This document shows, piece by piece, positions 28,559 through 36,574 of a stretch of DNA of 53,541 nucleotides. The position numbers and the translations under genes were made by a program. Within the stretch, counting starts at the first letter, position 1. Each line of letters begins with the position of its first letter. A model generated the notes under the pieces. It had not been told where the DNA came from. It did not search any database and worked only from the letters and a program-made list of their open reading frames with translations. This DNA comes from Nocardioides zhouii (GTDB lineage Bacteria; Actinomycetota; Actinomycetes; Propionibacteriales; Nocardioidaceae), in NCBI RefSeq assembly GCF_004137345.1, contig NZ_SDWV01000031.1, positions 1 through 53,541 on the forward strand, read 5' to 3'.

Positions 28559-28900
28559 TCAGTGGATGTGCTTCTGCCAGTCCTCGGGAACCCGGTCGGC
28601 CGGACCGGGCACCGACTGGTCGGCGGGGTGGCTCTGCGGATCGGTCAACCGGGGGCCGGTGAGTCCGACGGAGCGCTCGAAGTCCCAGAACCAGTCCTCG
28701 CCGGGCTCGTAGCTCTGGATCACCGGGTGGCCGGTCGCGCCGTGGTGCGCCGTCGCGTGCTGCGCCGGGCTGGAGTCGCAGCAGCCGATGTGGCCGCACC
28801 GGGCGCAGCGGCGCAGGTGCACCCACCAGCCGCCGTCCGCCTCGCACTCCACGCAACCGGGGCCGGACGGAGCCACCTCGGGATCGATCCCTGCAGTCAT
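28559..28900 (-). CDS. UBP-type zinc finger protein
   Basis: This 113-residue protein has the ZnF-UBP pattern: C-x2-C (GCVECEADGG), C-x2-C (CARCGHIGCCD), then His residues in QHATAHHGATGHPVI and a WDFE strand. Eukaryotic versions bind the ubiquitin C-terminus. Short bacterial versions are common in actinobacteria and their ligand is unknown. It lies 30 bases upstream of the GDPD gene on the same strand and may be co-transcribed. The C-terminal 30 residues are proline-rich and likely disordered. Confidence 0.88.
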   Translation of the reverse strand: MTAGIDPEVAPSGPGCVECEADGGWWVHLRRCARCGHIGCCDSSPAQHATAHHGATGHPVIQSYEPGEDWFWDFERSVGLTGPRLTDPQSHPADQSVPGPADRVPEDWQKHIH

Positions 28901-28942
28901 GGACCCAGCCTGCCCCGTCGGCCGCCCGAGAGGAAGAGCCGG

Positions 28943-29392
28943 TCAGCCCTCCGCCAGGAACCCGGGCAGCCAGTGGGCCTCCCAGGCCGGGATCTCCTGC
29001 CGCTCGACCGCAGCCCGCTCCGGCGCCCGCGCGGCGGTGCGGTAGCGGCCGTCCGCGCGCTCGAGGAAGTGGTAGTTGACCAGCTCGCGGCGCAGGTAGG
29101 CGAAGTCCTCGTGCACCCCGAGGAGCACCTCGTTGACCTCGCGCTCGGCGTAGTCGCGCCCCGGCTCGAACCGGCTCAGCACCTCCAGCAGCACCGCGGC
29201 GCGCACCTTGCGCTTCGCCGGCACCCGCTCGATGCGTCCGTCGCGGAACAACCGGCCGACCAGCCGGTCCTGCTCGGCCCGCGCGGCGTCGTACGCCTCA
29301 CGCTGCAGCGCGGCGCGCGCGGCCGTGTACGTCTCGCCGGTCTCGGCCATGCGCGTCCGTACGACCTGCTTGAAGTCACTGTCCCTGGTCAT
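28943..29392 (-). CDS. DUF2087 domain protein
   Basis: This protein has about 149 residues. The N-terminal third (residues about 4-40) is a helical segment with FKQVVRTRMAETGETYTAAR, a ribbon-helix-like pattern seen in many actinobacterial proteins. The remainder is the DUF2087 domain: R(L)FRDGRIERVPAKRKVR, then EREVNEVL and DFAYLRRELV-Y-FLER, related to winged-helix regulators. It is probably a transcription-related factor. I prefer the ATG at 29392, which has AAGG eight bases upstream, over a GTG three codons earlier. Confidence 0.8.
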   Translation of the reverse strand: MTRDSDFKQVVRTRMAETGETYTAARAALQREAYDAARAEQDRLVGRLFRDGRIERVPAKRKVRAAVLLEVLSRFEPGRDYAEREVNEVLLGVHEDFAYLRRELVNYHFLERADGRYRTAARAPERAAVERQEIPAWEAHWLPGFLAEG

Positions 29393-29551
29393 CTCGATCA
29401 CCTTCGACTGCGCTGCGTCCCCAGCACGCCGCTGCAGCGGGCGTCATCGATGCGACTCATGGATGTGGTGCTGCCCGAGGATCCGCTCCCCTTCACCATC
29501 TCGCACGGACTGGGGCCGACGCGTCTGGTTGGGCGGTGGACGACGCCCTTG

Positions 29552-29619
29552 TCCGTGAGTCTCCCAGAGACTCACGGGCAACGGCAAAGACTTTGCGACG
29601 GGGTTGACCCCGCGCGGGG
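29552..29619. promoter_or_regulatory. Cluster of three palindromes upstream of the M15-like gene
   Basis: Three dyads follow one another. The first has arms CCGTGAGTCTC and GAGACTCACGG with a 3-base loop (29552-29576). The second is GCAAAG-A-CTTTGC (29583-29595). The third is ACCCCGCGCGGGGT (29606-29619). A TTGACC at 29603-29608 could be a -35 box overlapping the last palindrome. They fill the divergent gap between the DUF2087 gene and the secreted peptidase-like gene. Confidence 0.5.
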
Positions 29620-29681
29620 TGCCGCGGTCTGGTGGAGGGAGCGGCGAGCCCATCGGGGGTCTCGCCACGACGTATGGAGTC

Positions 29682-30179
29682 ATGACTGTGCACAGCACCC
29701 TCAGCAGGACCTTCCTGGCCTTGATCGCCTCGCTCGTCGCGGTGGCCGGGCTGGCCAGCCCCTCCCACGCGGTCACCAAGCTCACCGACGCGCAGGCCGC
29801 CAGCCAGCTCTCGGCGGTCGGCATCACCCGCGTCTCGAGCGGTGGCTGCACCACCCGCAGCATCTCGACCTGCACGTCCTACGAGCAGATCAACCAGGAG
29901 ACGGTCAGCGGGATCAAGACCTTCAAGTCGATCAGCGGCTGCGCCATCACCATCACGGGCGGCACCGAGGTCGGCCACGCGTCGGGCACCTACAGCCACT
30001 ACAACGGCTACAAGGTCGACGTCAGCCCGACGACGTGCGTGTCCAACTACATCACCAGCCACTACTCGTACTCGGGCGTACGTGGTGACGGCGCCACGCT
30101 CTACACCGCGCCGTCGGGCAACGTGTACGCCCGCGAGAGCAACCACTGGGACATCACCTACTACTCCTGCGGTTGCTGA
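29682..30179 (+). CDS. Small secreted M15-like (Hedgehog/DD-peptidase fold) protein
   Basis: This 165-residue protein has a clear signal peptide (about residues 1-30, ending SHA). The mature part of about 135 residues contains His106-x2-Gly-x-Lys-x-Asp113 (SHYNGYKVD) and a late His155 in RESNHWDI. That is the spacing of the zinc ligands of M15 DD-peptidases (HxxGxAxD ... H), with Lys where Ala is usual. Six cysteines (two in the terminal CGC) suggest disulfides. It probably binds zinc and may act on peptidoglycan cross-links. The ATG follows GGAG by a few bases. Confidence 0.65.
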   Translation: MTVHSTLSRTFLALIASLVAVAGLASPSHAVTKLTDAQAASQLSAVGITRVSSGGCTTRSISTCTSYEQINQETVSGIKTFKSISGCAITITGGTEVGHASGTYSHYNGYKVDVSPTTCVSNYITSHYSYSGVRGDGATLYTAPSGNVYARESNHWDITYYSCGC

Positions 30180-30233
30180 CCGCTCGCTGATATCCCGCTG
30201 ACACCGACGACGGCGTGGCCCCACACTGGGGCC

Positions 30234-30857
30234 ATGCCGTCGTCGAGCCAGTGGGTCGCGTTCCTGGTCGCCTCGATCCTCTTCATCCAGGTGCCGGGCC
30301 CGAGCCTGCTCTTCACCATCGGCCGCGCCCTCACCGTCGGTCGCCGCGAGGCGCTGCTGTCGGTCGTCGGCAACGCCCTCGGCGTGACGGCCCAGGTGGC
30401 CCTCGTCGCCCTCGGGCTCGGCGCGATCGTCGCCGCCAGCGCGACGGCGTACACCGCGGTCAAGTTCCTCGGTGCGGCGTACGTCGTCTGGCTCGGCGTG
30501 CAGGCCATCCGCCACCGCAGCGACGCGCGCCTGGCCATGCAGTCCGCGACGCCGGTGCGGCGCGGTCACCCGGTCCGGATCGGCTTCACCGTCGGCGCGA
30601 CCAACCCCAAGACGATCGTCTTCTTCGTGGCCTTCCTGCCGCAGTTCACCGACCCCGGCGGCTCGGTCGCGCTGCAGACGATGCTGCTCGGCCTCGTCTT
30701 CGGCGTGCTGGCGATGGCGTCCGACGGCACGTGGGCGCTCGCCGCCGGTGCGGCGCGCAACTGGTTCGCCCGGCGACCGTCACGCCTCGACACCCTCAGT
30801 GCCGCGGGCGGCACGATGATGATCGGCCTCGGCGCGACCATGCTCACCGTCGACTGA
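30234..30857 (+). CDS. LysE/RhtB family exporter
   Basis: This 207-residue protein has about six membrane helices. It carries the family's opening segment QVPGPSLLFTIGRALTVGRREAL, a G-x-x-x-x-x-AYVVWLGVQAIRH block, and GATNPKTIVFFVAFLPQF. Members export amino acids or homoserine lactones; the substrate is not predictable. The ATG at 30234 is the start. The gene ends in a 14-base tail-to-tail overlap with the TerC gene. Confidence 0.9.
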   Translation: MPSSSQWVAFLVASILFIQVPGPSLLFTIGRALTVGRREALLSVVGNALGVTAQVALVALGLGAIVAASATAYTAVKFLGAAYVVWLGVQAIRHRSDARLAMQSATPVRRGHPVRIGFTVGATNPKTIVFFVAFLPQFTDPGGSVALQTMLLGLVFGVLAMASDGTWALAAGAARNWFARRPSRLDTLSAAGGTMMIGLGATMLTVD

Positions 30858-31833
30858 GCTCGCCCTCGTCGTCGCGCTCGCGCTCACGCCGCTTGTTGGC
30901 CAGCAGGCTGGTGCAGATCGTGACGCCGAGGATGCCGAGGATCACGAACAGCGAGGCCAGGGTCGGCACGTCGGGGACCGACGGCCAGACCAGGTGCGCC
31001 CAGTGCAGCACCAGCTTGAACCCGATGAAGCCGAGGATCGCGGCCAGGCCGTAGCTGAGGTGGGCCAGTGCGCCGAGGGCGCCCTCGAGCACGAAGTAGA
31101 GCGCGCGGAGCCCGAGCAGGGCGAAGGCGTTGGTCACGAAGACGAGGTAGGGGTCGCCGGTGATGCCGTACACGGCCGGCACCGAGTCCACGGCGAAGAC
31201 GACGTCGGTGGCGAAGACCGCGACGGTGACGAGCGCGAACGGCGTCAGCGCACGGGCACCGTTCTTGATCACGGTGAACTTCGCGCCGTCGTAGTCGTCG
31301 CTGACGGGCATGAAGCGCTTCATCACCTTGACGACGCGCATCTCCGCGACGTCGACCTCGTGCTCCTGGCCCTTGATCGCGTCGCGGAGCAGCTTGACGC
31401 CGGTGAGCAGCAGGACCAGGCCGAAGACCAGGAACACCCAGTCGAAGCGCGACAGCGCAGCGGCGCCGAGCGCGATGAAGATGCCGCGCAGCACGAGCGC
31501 GCCGACGATGCCGTAGAGCAGCACCCGCTGCTTGAGCACCTCCGGCACCGCGAAGGCCGCCAGCAGCAGCATGAAGACGAAGAGGTTGTCGACGCTGAGC
31601 GTCTTCTCGACGAGGTAGCCGGTGTAGTACTCCAGCCCGCGGTCACCGCCGTGGGCGTTCCAGACGTAGAGGCCGAACAGCAGCGGCAGGGCGACGTAGA
31701 ACGCGGACCAGGCGATGGCCTCCTTCATCGAGACCTCGTGCGGGCGCCGGGTGGCGATGAAGTCGACGACGAGCAGGGCGATCACCACGCCGATGGTGAT
31801 GAACCACAGGGTGGGGGATGCGATGGACGACAT
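30844..31833 (-). CDS. TerC/Alx family transporter (probable Mn2+ exporter)
   Basis: This 329-residue protein has about nine membrane helices and conserved acidic motifs: VEKTLSVDNLFVF in one half and FATDVVFAVDSVPA in the other, diagnostic of TerC/Alx. The C-terminus is a charged tail (RERERDDEGELS). Alx and its relatives export manganese. The leader carries a yybP-ykoY-type riboswitch, which supports that role here. The ATG at 31833 has GGAG five bases upstream, and that site can be paired by the last riboswitch hairpin. Confidence 0.92.
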   Translation of the reverse strand: MSSIASPTLWFITIGVVIALLVVDFIATRRPHEVSMKEAIAWSAFYVALPLLFGLYVWNAHGGDRGLEYYTGYLVEKTLSVDNLFVFMLLLAAFAVPEVLKQRVLLYGIVGALVLRGIFIALGAAALSRFDWVFLVFGLVLLLTGVKLLRDAIKGQEHEVDVAEMRVVKVMKRFMPVSDDYDGAKFTVIKNGARALTPFALVTVAVFATDVVFAVDSVPAVYGITGDPYLVFVTNAFALLGLRALYFVLEGALGALAHLSYGLAAILGFIGFKLVLHWAHLVWPSVPDVPTLASLFVILGILGVTICTSLLANKRRERERDDEGELSRR

Positions 31834-31837
31834 GGGT

Positions 31838-31955
31838 CTCCTCAGGGCTGAGCGCCTGAGGTCTCCCCCGCCGCCCGGAGGACGGTCGCCGTCGAGGCGC
31901 CTGCGGAGGCGCCGTACTGACCGACGGTGGTTGGTGGGGTACTCCCCTCGCCCGT
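31838..31955 (-). promoter_or_regulatory. Probable yybP-ykoY (manganese) riboswitch of terC
   Basis: In the terC leader, GGGGAGTA (31940-31947) marks the first conserved internal loop. A GC-rich middle helix follows, and GGGGGAGACCT near 31859-31869 matches the second conserved loop. These two blocks bracketing a variable hairpin define the family, which senses Mn2+. Downstream, CCTGAG/CTCAGG arms (31841-31846 with 31855-31860) touch the GGAG ribosome site, giving a way to control translation. A covariance-model search would settle the call. Confidence 0.75.
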
Positions 31956-31956
31956 G

Positions 31957-31986
31957 ATTTTAGTTGAACAGGCAAGGGGATCCCAA
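31957..31986 (-). promoter_or_regulatory. terC promoter
   Basis: TTGGGA (31981-31986) and TAAAAT (31957-31962) on the minus strand are 18 bases apart. Transcription would start just upstream of the GGGGAGTA element. The A/T-rich -10 stands out in this GC-rich sequence. Confidence 0.6.
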
Positions 31987-32002
31987 GTCCGGGACGTGCA
32001 CG

Positions 32003-32008
32003 TATCGT
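32003..32008 (+). promoter_or_regulatory. -10 box (TATCGT) of the flavoprotein gene, leaderless
   Basis: TATCGT is followed by seven bases and the ATG at 32016. It is divergent from the terC promoter about 20 bases away. Confidence 0.5.
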
Positions 32009-32015
32009 CCACGAC

Positions 32016-33476
32016 ATGGAGACAGTCGAGTACGACGTCGTCGTCATCGGTGGCGGCCCGGCAGGCGAGAACGCGGCGCAGTACGCCGTCGAGGGCGCGC
32101 AGGTCGACGGCAGGCCGATGACCTCGGCGATCATCGAGCGCGAGCTGCTCGGCGGCGAGTGCAGCTACTGGGCGTGCATGCCCAGCAAGGCGCTGCTGCG
32201 CCCGATCGCCGTGGCCGACGTGACCGGTGACCTGCAAGGCGTCTCGACGGCACACGTCGCGGCGAAGGCGCTGCTGGAACGGCGCGACTACTGGGTCTCG
32301 CACTATGACGACTCCGGCCAGGAGACCTGGGCCGACGGTGCGGGGATCGGGGTGGTGCGCGGTGACGGCCGGCTGGTCGGCGAGCGCACGATCCGGGTCA
32401 CCTCGACCTCCGGGGACGACGTCGAGGTGCGGGCGCGACGGGCCGTGGTCATCGCGACCGGGAGCGCCGCCCTCGTCCCGGAGATGTACGCCGACGCCCT
32501 CCCGTGGGACTCCCGCGACGCGACCGGTGTCGTCGAGGTGCCCGACCGCCTGGTCGTCGTCGGCGGAGGGGTCGTGGCCTGCGAGGCCGCGATCTGGATG
32601 TCGGCGCTGGGCTCGGAGGTCACGCTGGTCGTCCGCGACCGCCGGCTGCTCGGCCGGACCGAACCCTTCGCGGGCGAGGCCGTGCTGGCGGGTCTGCGCG
32701 AGCGCGGCATCACCGTCCACCTCGGCACCGAGGTGAGCGACGTACGCCGTGACGCACCGGAGGCGACCGGCATCGGCAAGGTCCACGGCGGCGCGGTCAC
32801 CCTGACCACGTCGGCCGACGAGCTCGTCGCCGACGAGCTGCTGCTCTCCATCGGACGGGCGCCGCGCCTCGACGACCTCGGCCTCTCCTCGGTGGGGCTC
32901 ACCGCCGACGACGTGACGGCCGGACGGCTGCCCGAGTGGCTCCACGCCGTCGGCGACGCCAGCGGCGGGCCGCCGCTGACCCACTGGGGCAAGCACCAGG
33001 CCCGGGTGGTCGGCGCACGCATCGCGGCCGCCGCCTCCGGCGAGGTCGCGTGGGAGCCCGACCGCGAGGCGCCCGTGCCGCAGGTCGTCTTCAGCGACCC
33101 CGAGGTGGCGAGCGTCGGGATGACCGAGGCCGAGGCCCGCGACGCCGGCCACGACGTGGTCGTCTCCCGAGTGCCGACCTCGGCGGCCGCCGGCACCGGC
33201 CTGCTGCGCGACACCGTGGTCGGCGAGTCCCAGATCGTCGTCGACGCCACGACCCGGCTGCTGCTGGGCGCCACGTTCGTCGGCGTCGAGGCCGGCGAGC
33301 TGGTCCATGCCGCGACGGTGGCGATCGTCGGCGACGTCCCGGTCCACGTGCTGCGCCACGCCGTGGCGTCGTACCCCACCGCTGCCGAGCTCTGGCTCCG
33401 GCTCCTCGAGGACCTGCCGCGGTCGTTCCGCACCCCGCCAGCGATGGAGACGGGTCAGCCGCGCTCGCGCAGGTAG
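32016..33476 (+). CDS. Pyridine nucleotide-disulfide oxidoreductase family flavoprotein
   Basis: This 486-residue protein has an FAD-binding VVVIGGGPAGENAA at the N-terminus and a redox-active C-x4-C in GGECSYWACMPSKALL. An NAD(P)-binding VVVGGGVVACEAA follows near residue 185, then a C-terminal dimerisation domain. In lipoamide dehydrogenases the last domain carries HPTxxE, with His as the acid-base catalyst. Here it reads YPTAAE, so that His is Tyr. It is therefore probably not a lipoamide dehydrogenase; the disulfide substrate is unknown. It may not need the usual partner complex. Confidence 0.88.
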   Translation: METVEYDVVVIGGGPAGENAAQYAVEGAQVDGRPMTSAIIERELLGGECSYWACMPSKALLRPIAVADVTGDLQGVSTAHVAAKALLERRDYWVSHYDDSGQETWADGAGIGVVRGDGRLVGERTIRVTSTSGDDVEVRARRAVVIATGSAALVPEMYADALPWDSRDATGVVEVPDRLVVVGGGVVACEAAIWMSALGSEVTLVVRDRRLLGRTEPFAGEAVLAGLRERGITVHLGTEVSDVRRDAPEATGIGKVHGGAVTLTTSADELVADELLLSIGRAPRLDDLGLSSVGLTADDVTAGRLPEWLHAVGDASGGPPLTHWGKHQARVVGARIAAAASGEVAWEPDREAPVPQVVFSDPEVASVGMTEAEARDAGHDVVVSRVPTSAAAGTGLLRDTVVGESQIVVDATTRLLLGATFVGVEAGELVHAATVAIVGDVPVHVLRHAVASYPTAAELWLRLLEDLPRSFRTPPAMETGQPRSRR

Positions 33477-34654
33477 CGCCCGAAGTGGGGCACGGTGAAG
33501 GCGATGCGGCCGCGCTCGCCGGAGTAGACGAGGCCCTTCTTGAGCAGTGAGTCGCGGGCGGGTGAGAGCGACTGCGGCTTCTTGCCGAGCCGTGCGGCGA
33601 CGTCCGCGCTGTGTACGGAGTCCTCGGCGTCGGAGTCGGGCTGCGCGGCGGCCACGTCGGCCATCGCCATCAGGTAGTCGCGCTCCCCCGGCGTGGCCCG
33701 CTCGTAGCGCGAGCCGAAGAAGCCGACCGCGAGCTCGGACTCGGCCTCCGGCGCCGCGACCGCGACGTCGGCGGCGGTGATCGGCGAGCGCGGCGCGAGG
33801 TCCCACACGGCCTTGCCGTAGGCCTGGATGAAGTAGGGGTAGCCGCCGGTGGCGTCGTACATCGCGGCGAGGGCGTCGGGCTCGTACGCCGCCTCCTCGT
33901 CGGCGGCCGGGGCCTCGAGCGCTCGGTCGGCAGCCTCGCGGGCGAGCCGGTCGATGCGCTGGTAGCGGAACAGCCGTTCGCTGTACGACTTGCTGGCGCT
34001 CAGCACGGCCGGCAGGTGCGGCAGCCCGGCACCGACCACGATGACCGGCAGGCCCGACTGGCTGAGCTCGTGGCACGCCGCGCACAGCGCGGACACGTCG
34101 TCGGGGCCGAGGTCCTGCATCTCGTCGATGAAGATCCCGACGCCCTTGCCGACGTCGGCCGCGAGCCCGCCGAGGTCGGTGAAGAGCTCGACGAGGTCGA
34201 TCTCGATGTCGCCGGAGTCGGCGCGACCGCGTACGGCGGGGGCATCGATACCCGGGCTCCACTGGTCCTTCAGCTTCGCGGCCGTGCCGGCGTCGCGGTG
34301 CGCGAAGGACTTGATCACGCCGAGCACGTGGTCGACCGACTCCTCGTCACGATGGCCGAGCTCGCGCACCGCCTGGTGGAGCGCGCTGCTCAGCGGGCGG
34401 CGCAGGCCCTGACCGGGCCGGGCCTCGAGCTTGCCGGTCCCCCAGCCCTTGCGGACGGCCGCGCCGCGCAGGGCGTTGAGCAGCACCGTCTTCCCGACAC
34501 CGCGCAGCCCGGTGAGCACCAGGCTGCGCTCGGGCCGGCCCTTGGCCACCCGCTCGAGGACGACGTCGAAGGCGGCGAGCTGCTCGTCGCGACCGGCGAG
34601 CTCGGGAGGGCGCTGGCCCGCGCCGGGGGCGTACGGGTTCCGGATCGGGTCCAC
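33455..34654 (-). CDS. AAA-type ATPase with C-terminal winged-helix-like region
   Basis: This 399-residue cytoplasmic ATPase of the 'ATP-binding/Orc1-like' group has a Walker A GLRGVGKT (about 48-55), a Walker B VGIFIDEMQDL with an intact catalytic Glu, a sensor-1-like VVGAGLP and a C-terminal helical/winged region (GKKPQSLSPARDSLLKKGLVY). Families like this act in DNA transactions, but no partner is adjacent and the role is unknown. The GTG start is at 34654. It overlaps the convergent flavoprotein gene by 22 bases. Confidence 0.82.
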   Translation of the reverse strand: MDPIRNPYAPGAGQRPPELAGRDEQLAAFDVVLERVAKGRPERSLVLTGLRGVGKTVLLNALRGAAVRKGWGTGKLEARPGQGLRRPLSSALHQAVRELGHRDEESVDHVLGVIKSFAHRDAGTAAKLKDQWSPGIDAPAVRGRADSGDIEIDLVELFTDLGGLAADVGKGVGIFIDEMQDLGPDDVSALCAACHELSQSGLPVIVVGAGLPHLPAVLSASKSYSERLFRYQRIDRLAREAADRALEAPAADEEAAYEPDALAAMYDATGGYPYFIQAYGKAVWDLAPRSPITAADVAVAAPEAESELAVGFFGSRYERATPGERDYLMAMADVAAAQPDSDAEDSVHSADVAARLGKKPQSLSPARDSLLKKGLVYSGERGRIAFTVPHFGRYLRERG

Positions 34655-34739
34655 GCTCAGACGATATCGGCGAATCTAGGCACACCTTTAGATACCGCGA
34701 TACTCGGCGAGTCACCGGCAGCAGTGCCACGATCTATCC

Positions 34740-36248
34740 GTGACCGAGCCGTCCGCGCCGCATGCTCCTCAGACCATCTCCTACCCCGCGGAGCCGCGTG
34801 CGAGCTCGCGCTACGCGCACGAACACATGGACCCGCACGTCATCGTCCTCTTCGGGGCGACCGGCGACCTCGCCCGACGCAAGCTGCTGCCCGGGCTCGC
34901 CCACCTCGTCGTCTCCGACCTGGCACCCGACATCCGCATCGTCGGCACGTCGCTGGAGGACATGGACGACGCGTCCTTCCGCGAGTTCGCCCGTACGGCC
35001 ATCGAGCAGTTCGGCGTGCACCACCTCACGGCCGAGCAGTGGGACCTGTTCGACGACAACCTCGCGTACGTCCCCCAGTCCGCCGGCCCCGAGGCGCTCG
35101 CCGCCGCGGTCGCGCGCGCAGAGCAGGCGCTCGGCGAGGACGTACGCCGGCTCCACTACCTCTCGGTGCCTCCGAAGGCGGCGCTGCCGGTCATCGAGAT
35201 GCTGCGCGAGGCCGATCTGGTCAGCCGCGCTCGCGTGGTGATGGAGAAGCCGTTCGGCACCGACCTCGAGTCCGCGATCGACCTCAACGCCCGCGTGCAC
35301 CAGACGTTCGACGAGTCGCAGGTCTTCCGGATCGACCACTTCCTCGGCAAGGAGGCAGCGCAGAACATCCTGGCGTTCCGCTTCGCCAACGGGCTCTTCG
35401 AGCCGATCTGGAACCGCAACTTCATCGACCACATCCAGATCGACATCCCCGAGACCCTCGGCCTCGACCAGCGGGCGAACTTCTACGAGTCGACCGGCGC
35501 CTACAAGGACATGGTGGTCACCCACCTGTTCCAGGTCCTGGCCTTCGTCGCGATGGAGCCGCCGACCGCGCTCGAGCCGCGTGCGATCTCGGAGGAGAAG
35601 AACAAGGTGTTCCGCTCGCTGATGCCGATCGAACCCCGCCACGTCGTACGCGGCCAGTTCACCGGCTACACGTCGCTGCCCGGCGTCTCGCCGGACTCCG
35701 ACACCGAGACCTTCATCGCGATGGAGTGCCGCCTCGACAACTGGCGCTGGGCCGGCGTGCCGTTCTACCTCCGCACCGGCAAGGAGCTGGCCGAGGGCAA
35801 GCGGATCATCTCGATCGCCTTCCGCGAGGCACCGCGGTCGATGTTCCCCGCCAACTCCGGAGTGGGCTCGGCCGGGCCCGACCATCTCACCTTCGACCTC
35901 GCCGACGAGTCCAAGGTGTCGCTGTCGTTCTACGGCAAGCGCCCGGGGCCGGGGATGCGCCTGCAGAAGCTGTCGATGCAGTTCTCCACCGGTGAGACCG
36001 AGGCCGCGGGCGACGTGCTCGAGGCGTACGAGCGGCTGATCCTCGACGCCATGCGCGGCGACCACACGCTCTTCACCACCGCCGAGGGCATCGAGTCACT
36101 GTGGGACCGCTCCGCGGCGCTGCTCGACGACCCGCCGCCGGTCAAGCCGTACGCCCCCGGCACGTGGGGCCCCAACGCCATCCACCAGCTCGTCGCGCCG
36201 CACGCGTGGCGGCTGCCCTTCGAGCGGGAGTGGCGCGCGAAGAAGTAG
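34740..36248 (+). CDS. zwf: Glucose-6-phosphate dehydrogenase
   Basis: This 502-residue enzyme oxidises glucose-6-phosphate to 6-phosphogluconolactone in the oxidative pentose phosphate or Entner-Doudoroff route, making NADPH. The N-terminal Rossmann motif FGATGDLARRKLLPGL, the substrate-binding RIDHFLGKEAAQN and the KPFGTD segment are all intact. No tal, opcA or pgl gene is adjacent, so it stands alone here. The GTG at 34740 is the best start. The domain begins about 33 residues in, so the N-terminus may be slightly shorter in reality. Confidence 0.96.
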   Translation: MTEPSAPHAPQTISYPAEPRASSRYAHEHMDPHVIVLFGATGDLARRKLLPGLAHLVVSDLAPDIRIVGTSLEDMDDASFREFARTAIEQFGVHHLTAEQWDLFDDNLAYVPQSAGPEALAAAVARAEQALGEDVRRLHYLSVPPKAALPVIEMLREADLVSRARVVMEKPFGTDLESAIDLNARVHQTFDESQVFRIDHFLGKEAAQNILAFRFANGLFEPIWNRNFIDHIQIDIPETLGLDQRANFYESTGAYKDMVVTHLFQVLAFVAMEPPTALEPRAISEEKNKVFRSLMPIEPRHVVRGQFTGYTSLPGVSPDSDTETFIAMECRLDNWRWAGVPFYLRTGKELAEGKRIISIAFREAPRSMFPANSGVGSAGPDHLTFDLADESKVSLSFYGKRPGPGMRLQKLSMQFSTGETEAAGDVLEAYERLILDAMRGDHTLFTTAEGIESLWDRSAALLDDPPPVKPYAPGTWGPNAIHQLVAPHAWRLPFEREWRAKK

Positions 36249-36264
36249 GGGCAGATCCAGGTGA

Positions 36265-36528
36265 CTAGCCAGCCTGGCTGGGTCGCTCGACGCGCTCGAC
36301 CCGCTCGCGCGCCGCGTCGTACGCCTCGTCGAGGCCCTGGCGCAGCAGCGCGATGAGGTCGGGCACCTCGTCGGCGGCGAGCCGGAAGGTGCCGGCGCAG
36401 ACGTTGTCGCGCCACAGCGACAGCACGACGAGCTGCGACTCCTGGTGCCAGGTGACGCGCAGCGAGCGGTCCTCGCCGCGCGGGTCGAGGAAGACCTGCC
36501 CGGTGCGAGGAGTGCGCGGCGGTGCCAT
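36265..36528 (-). CDS. Conserved actinobacterial small protein, function unknown
   Basis: This 87-residue protein has an N-terminal P-R-T segment, a short beta-type region (SLRVTWHQ, LVVLSLWRDNVCAGTFRL) and an amphipathic helix (VPDLIALLRQGLDEAYDAA). The 'SLWRDNVCAGTFRL' core looks familiar from many actinobacteria, but no function is known to me. It lies convergent to zwf and divergent from fpg. The ATG at 36528 gives the natural start. Confidence 0.7.
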   Translation of the reverse strand: MAPPRTPRTGQVFLDPRGEDRSLRVTWHQESQLVVLSLWRDNVCAGTFRLAADEVPDLIALLRQGLDEAYDAARERVERVERPSQAG

Positions 36529-36561
36529 GCGCCATTCTGACCCCCTGTCCCCAGATCTGCC

Positions 36562-36567
36562 TAGACT
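36562..36567 (+). promoter_or_regulatory. -10 box (TAGACT) of the Fpg/Nei gene, leaderless
   Basis: TAGACT is followed by seven bases and the GTG at 36575. It supports that codon as the start, just before the essential Pro-Glu. Confidence 0.55.
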
Positions 36568-36574
36568 TTCACTC

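Noticed and set aside
27572..30088. Plus-strand frame of 838 codons
   Set aside because: It runs opposite three minus-strand genes (GDPD, zinc finger, DUF2087) and through the palindromes; composition is that of a shadow.
31842..34262. Minus-strand frame of 806 codons across the flavoprotein gene
   Set aside because: It covers the riboswitch and the opposite strand of a gene with complete FAD and disulfide motifs, and overlaps the AAA ATPase in another frame.
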